Origin: Chloroflexota bacterium
GTDB taxonomy: Bacteria; Chloroflexota; UBA5177; JANWHV01
Assembly (NCBI GenBank): GCA_025450255.1
Contig: JANWHV010000273.1
Location: 1 to 15,922, forward strand
DNA length: 15,922 bases
Direction of reading: 5' to 3'
Positions within the stretch are counted from its first letter, which is position 1. Every line of letters starts with the position of its first letter. Of this stretch, positions 14,566 to 15,922 are shown piece by piece. The notes below the pieces were generated by a model. It saw only the letters and a list, made by a program, of their open reading frames with translations. It was not told where the DNA came from and searched no databases. A program made the translations under genes and the position numbers.

Positions 14566-15309
14566 ATGGTGAGCACGACGACAGCGCAGCCCTGGGTGGA
14601 GCGGCACTGGCCGCCGGACGATACCGAGGAGAGCATCGTGGGCTCCGAGTACCACCAGCACGCGATCGACGCGGTGCGGGATGGCCTGCGCATGGCGGCG
14701 CGCGCCAACGGGGCAAGCTGGCGCGTGCTCTCGCAGGCGCCGATTGCGGGCTTCTGGCGGCCGAACGGCGCGGCGTACACGATGCTGCCCGACCTGTTCG
14801 TGCATCCGCTCCCCAATCCGCGGCCGTCGAGCGGCGAGGCGCTGACCTTCGCCGAGGTGGGGATGCCGCTGCTGGCGATCGAGGTGCTGAGCGCCACCAC
14901 CTTTCGGCACGATCTGGACGAGGCGGGCGGCAAGGCCTGGAGCTATGCCGCGGCGGCGGTGGCGGAGTACCTGGTGGTGGACGCCGACCGGCGCTACATG
15001 GCGGAGCCGGTGCAGGCGCTGCGCCTGGTGGGAGGACGCTGGGCGCCCTGGCCGCGCGCTGGGGCGGGGCGCTGGGCGAGCGCCCGGCTGGGCGTCTCGT
15101 TTGCCTTTGACGGGTTGTACCTGCGGGTCCATGACGCGGCGGGGCGCCTCAAGCCGTTGCCGGACGAGGCGGACGATATGCTCCGCGATCGCGACCAGCG
15201 TCTGGCCGAACGAGACGAGCGTTTGCGGCACGCCCGCGCCTTGCTTGAAGCGGGCGACCTTGAGGCGCTACGTGACGTGCTGGGGTCGGACGCTTCCGAG
15301 ATCGGCTAA
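14566..15309 (+). CDS. Uma2 family (DUF820) restriction-endonuclease-like protein
   Basis: The protein has 247 residues. The ATG at 14566 has GGGAGG seven bases upstream; the open frame continues upstream but without support. The Uma2 core is a PD-(D/E)xK nuclease fold. PDLFVHP (75-81) supplies Asp76, LLAIEVLSATT (102-112) supplies Glu106, and HDLDEAGGKAWSYAAAAVAEYLVVD (115-139) supplies Lys123 and the strand after it. The C-terminal 45 residues are charged and helical (DDMLRDRDQRLAERDERLRHARALLEAG), ending in DLEALRDVLG, a tail often seen in this family. Uma2 genes are abundant in Chloroflexota and cyanobacteria; a biological role is not established. It is divergent from the Nudix gene (210 bases between starts) and converges on the transketolase-like gene. 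The three likely catalytic residues are all present, so it may be an active nuclease. Confidence 0.85.
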   Translation: MVSTTTAQPWVERHWPPDDTEESIVGSEYHQHAIDAVRDGLRMAARANGASWRVLSQAPIAGFWRPNGAAYTMLPDLFVHPLPNPRPSSGEALTFAEVGMPLLAIEVLSATTFRHDLDEAGGKAWSYAAAAVAEYLVVDADRRYMAEPVQALRLVGGRWAPWPRAGAGRWASARLGVSFAFDGLYLRVHDAAGRLKPLPDEADDMLRDRDQRLAERDERLRHARALLEAGDLEALRDVLGSDASEIG

Positions 15310-15393
15310 TCTGACCGGTCGGCGGCATCCACTAACCGCGTTGATCCGCCCATCGGTAGAGGTGGGATGAGGAACTTGCTTATCCCCGCGCGA

Positions 15394-15419
15394 GCGCCGA
15401 AGCGCCAGGATTTCGGCGC
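15394..15419. terminator. Hairpin between two convergent genes (weak terminator candidate)
   Basis: Arms GCGCCGAA (15394-15401) and TTCGGCGC (15412-15419) form an 8-bp GC-rich stem with a 10-base loop, between the stops of the Uma2 gene and the transketolase-like gene. There is no T-run on either side, so intrinsic termination is unproven. Confidence 0.35.
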
Positions 15420-15439
15420 GCACCGCGGCCCAGAACCTG

Positions 15440-15922
15440 TCACTCGTCCCGCGCCAGGTCCAACGCCAGGTAGGCGGCCGCCACGATGTCGTCGGCGCCG
15501 ATGCCGGTGACGCGGTAGAGGTCGCTCGGCATGCCCGATTGCCCGAACTGATCCACGCCAAGCGGCGCCACCGGCGCCCCGTGCACGCTGCCGAAGAACG
15601 CCAGACTATGCGCCGACGCGTCGTGTACCGTGACCATCGGCAGCCGGCGCTCCCGGTGCGGCAGCAGCACGTCGAGATGCCCGAGCGTCGGGTCCGCGTA
15701 CGCGTCGCGCCGGCGCCGCAGGCGGTGCTCGCGCAAGAGCGCGAACAGGGCGTCGGGGCTGGTGACGTGGATCACGTTGGCCACCACCTCCTCGCCGGCC
15801 AGGCGCGTCGCCGCTTCCACCGCCTCGGGGATCATCGCCCCGGTAGCCACAATCTGCACGGTGGGGGCGAGGGTATCGCTCCGCGCCAACTCCTGCCCCT
15901 CCAGCAGGCGATAGCCGCCCGC
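15440..15922 (-). CDS. Transketolase-like protein, C-terminal part (pyruvate dehydrogenase E1 type), cut by window edge
   Basis: The last 160 residues are visible, and the frame stays open to the window edge (AGGYRLLEGQELARSDT at its start), so the true start is outside. A TTG at 15889 is an internal Leu codon. The segment is the C-terminal transketolase domain: VQIVATGAMIPEAVEAATRLA, then VVANVIHVTSPDALF, later PMVTVHDASAHSLAFFGSV and GVDQFGQSGMPSDLYRVTGIGADDIVAAAYLAL. The order and spacing (ANV-x-VTS, then G-x-D-x-FG-x-S, then a helix after DDIV) follow the end of the homodimeric pyruvate dehydrogenase E1 component (AceE) rather than ordinary transketolase. If so, it decarboxylates pyruvate with thiamine diphosphate. 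The thiamine-binding half is not in view, so substrate assignment is open. Confidence 0.8.
   Translation of the reverse strand, partial: AGGYRLLEGQELARSDTLAPTVQIVATGAMIPEAVEAATRLAGEEVVANVIHVTSPDALFALLREHRLRRRRDAYADPTLGHLDVLLPHRERRLPMVTVHDASAHSLAFFGSVHGAPVAPLGVDQFGQSGMPSDLYRVTGIGADDIVAAAYLALDLARDE

Noticed and set aside
15440..15889. Complete small protein starting at a TTG at 15889
   Set aside because: The frame stays open and protein-like to the window edge, so the TTG is an internal Leu codon of a longer gene.

Overview
The window is GC-rich bacterial chromosome with short intergenic gaps and no phage or transposon genes. Taxonomy can only be inferred. Four things together fit Chloroflexota best: a DUF3048 protein followed by a BNR-repeat protein, a Uma2-family nuclease, a ROK glucokinase, and a large secreted protein ending in repeats I associate with Chloroflexota and Actinobacteria. 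A related deep-branching Gram-positive-like lineage is possible.

Layout. The left edge holds the first 36 codons of purB (minus strand), too short to stand out as an open frame but clear from its N-terminus. About 790 bases without a recognisable gene follow. This gap holds a perfect 19-bp hairpin with a T-rich tail on the minus strand and a palindrome over a possible promoter. Next come two plus-strand genes with a 4-base start/stop overlap, both for exported proteins (DUF3048, then a five-Asp-box beta-propeller), and a lone HicB-like gene. A minus-strand block follows: a ROK-family sugar kinase, an unusually long three-domain IspG (MEP isoprenoid pathway), and a PAC2-family protein whose start overlaps the ispG stop by 8 bases. 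Upstream of the kinase is a tRNA-Glu(CUC) gene with its own promoter. Beyond it two tandem perfect hairpins end the largest gene, a 1427-residue secreted protein made of Ig-like repeats and four C-terminal beta-repeats. About 600 bases upstream of that gene have no gene. The right end has a Nudix hydrolase (minus), a divergent Uma2-family nuclease (plus), and the 3' part of a transketolase-like gene related to the pyruvate dehydrogenase E1 component (minus), cut by the window edge.

Most of this is housekeeping metabolism (purines, isoprenoids, sugar phosphorylation, pyruvate oxidation, nucleotide clean-up) mixed with cell-envelope proteins. I found no convincing new defence or mobile system. 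The points most worth a second look are the long IspG coupled to PAC2, the architecture and cysteine pairing of the giant secreted protein, the stop codon inside a hairpin loop, and the orphan terminator upstream of purB.
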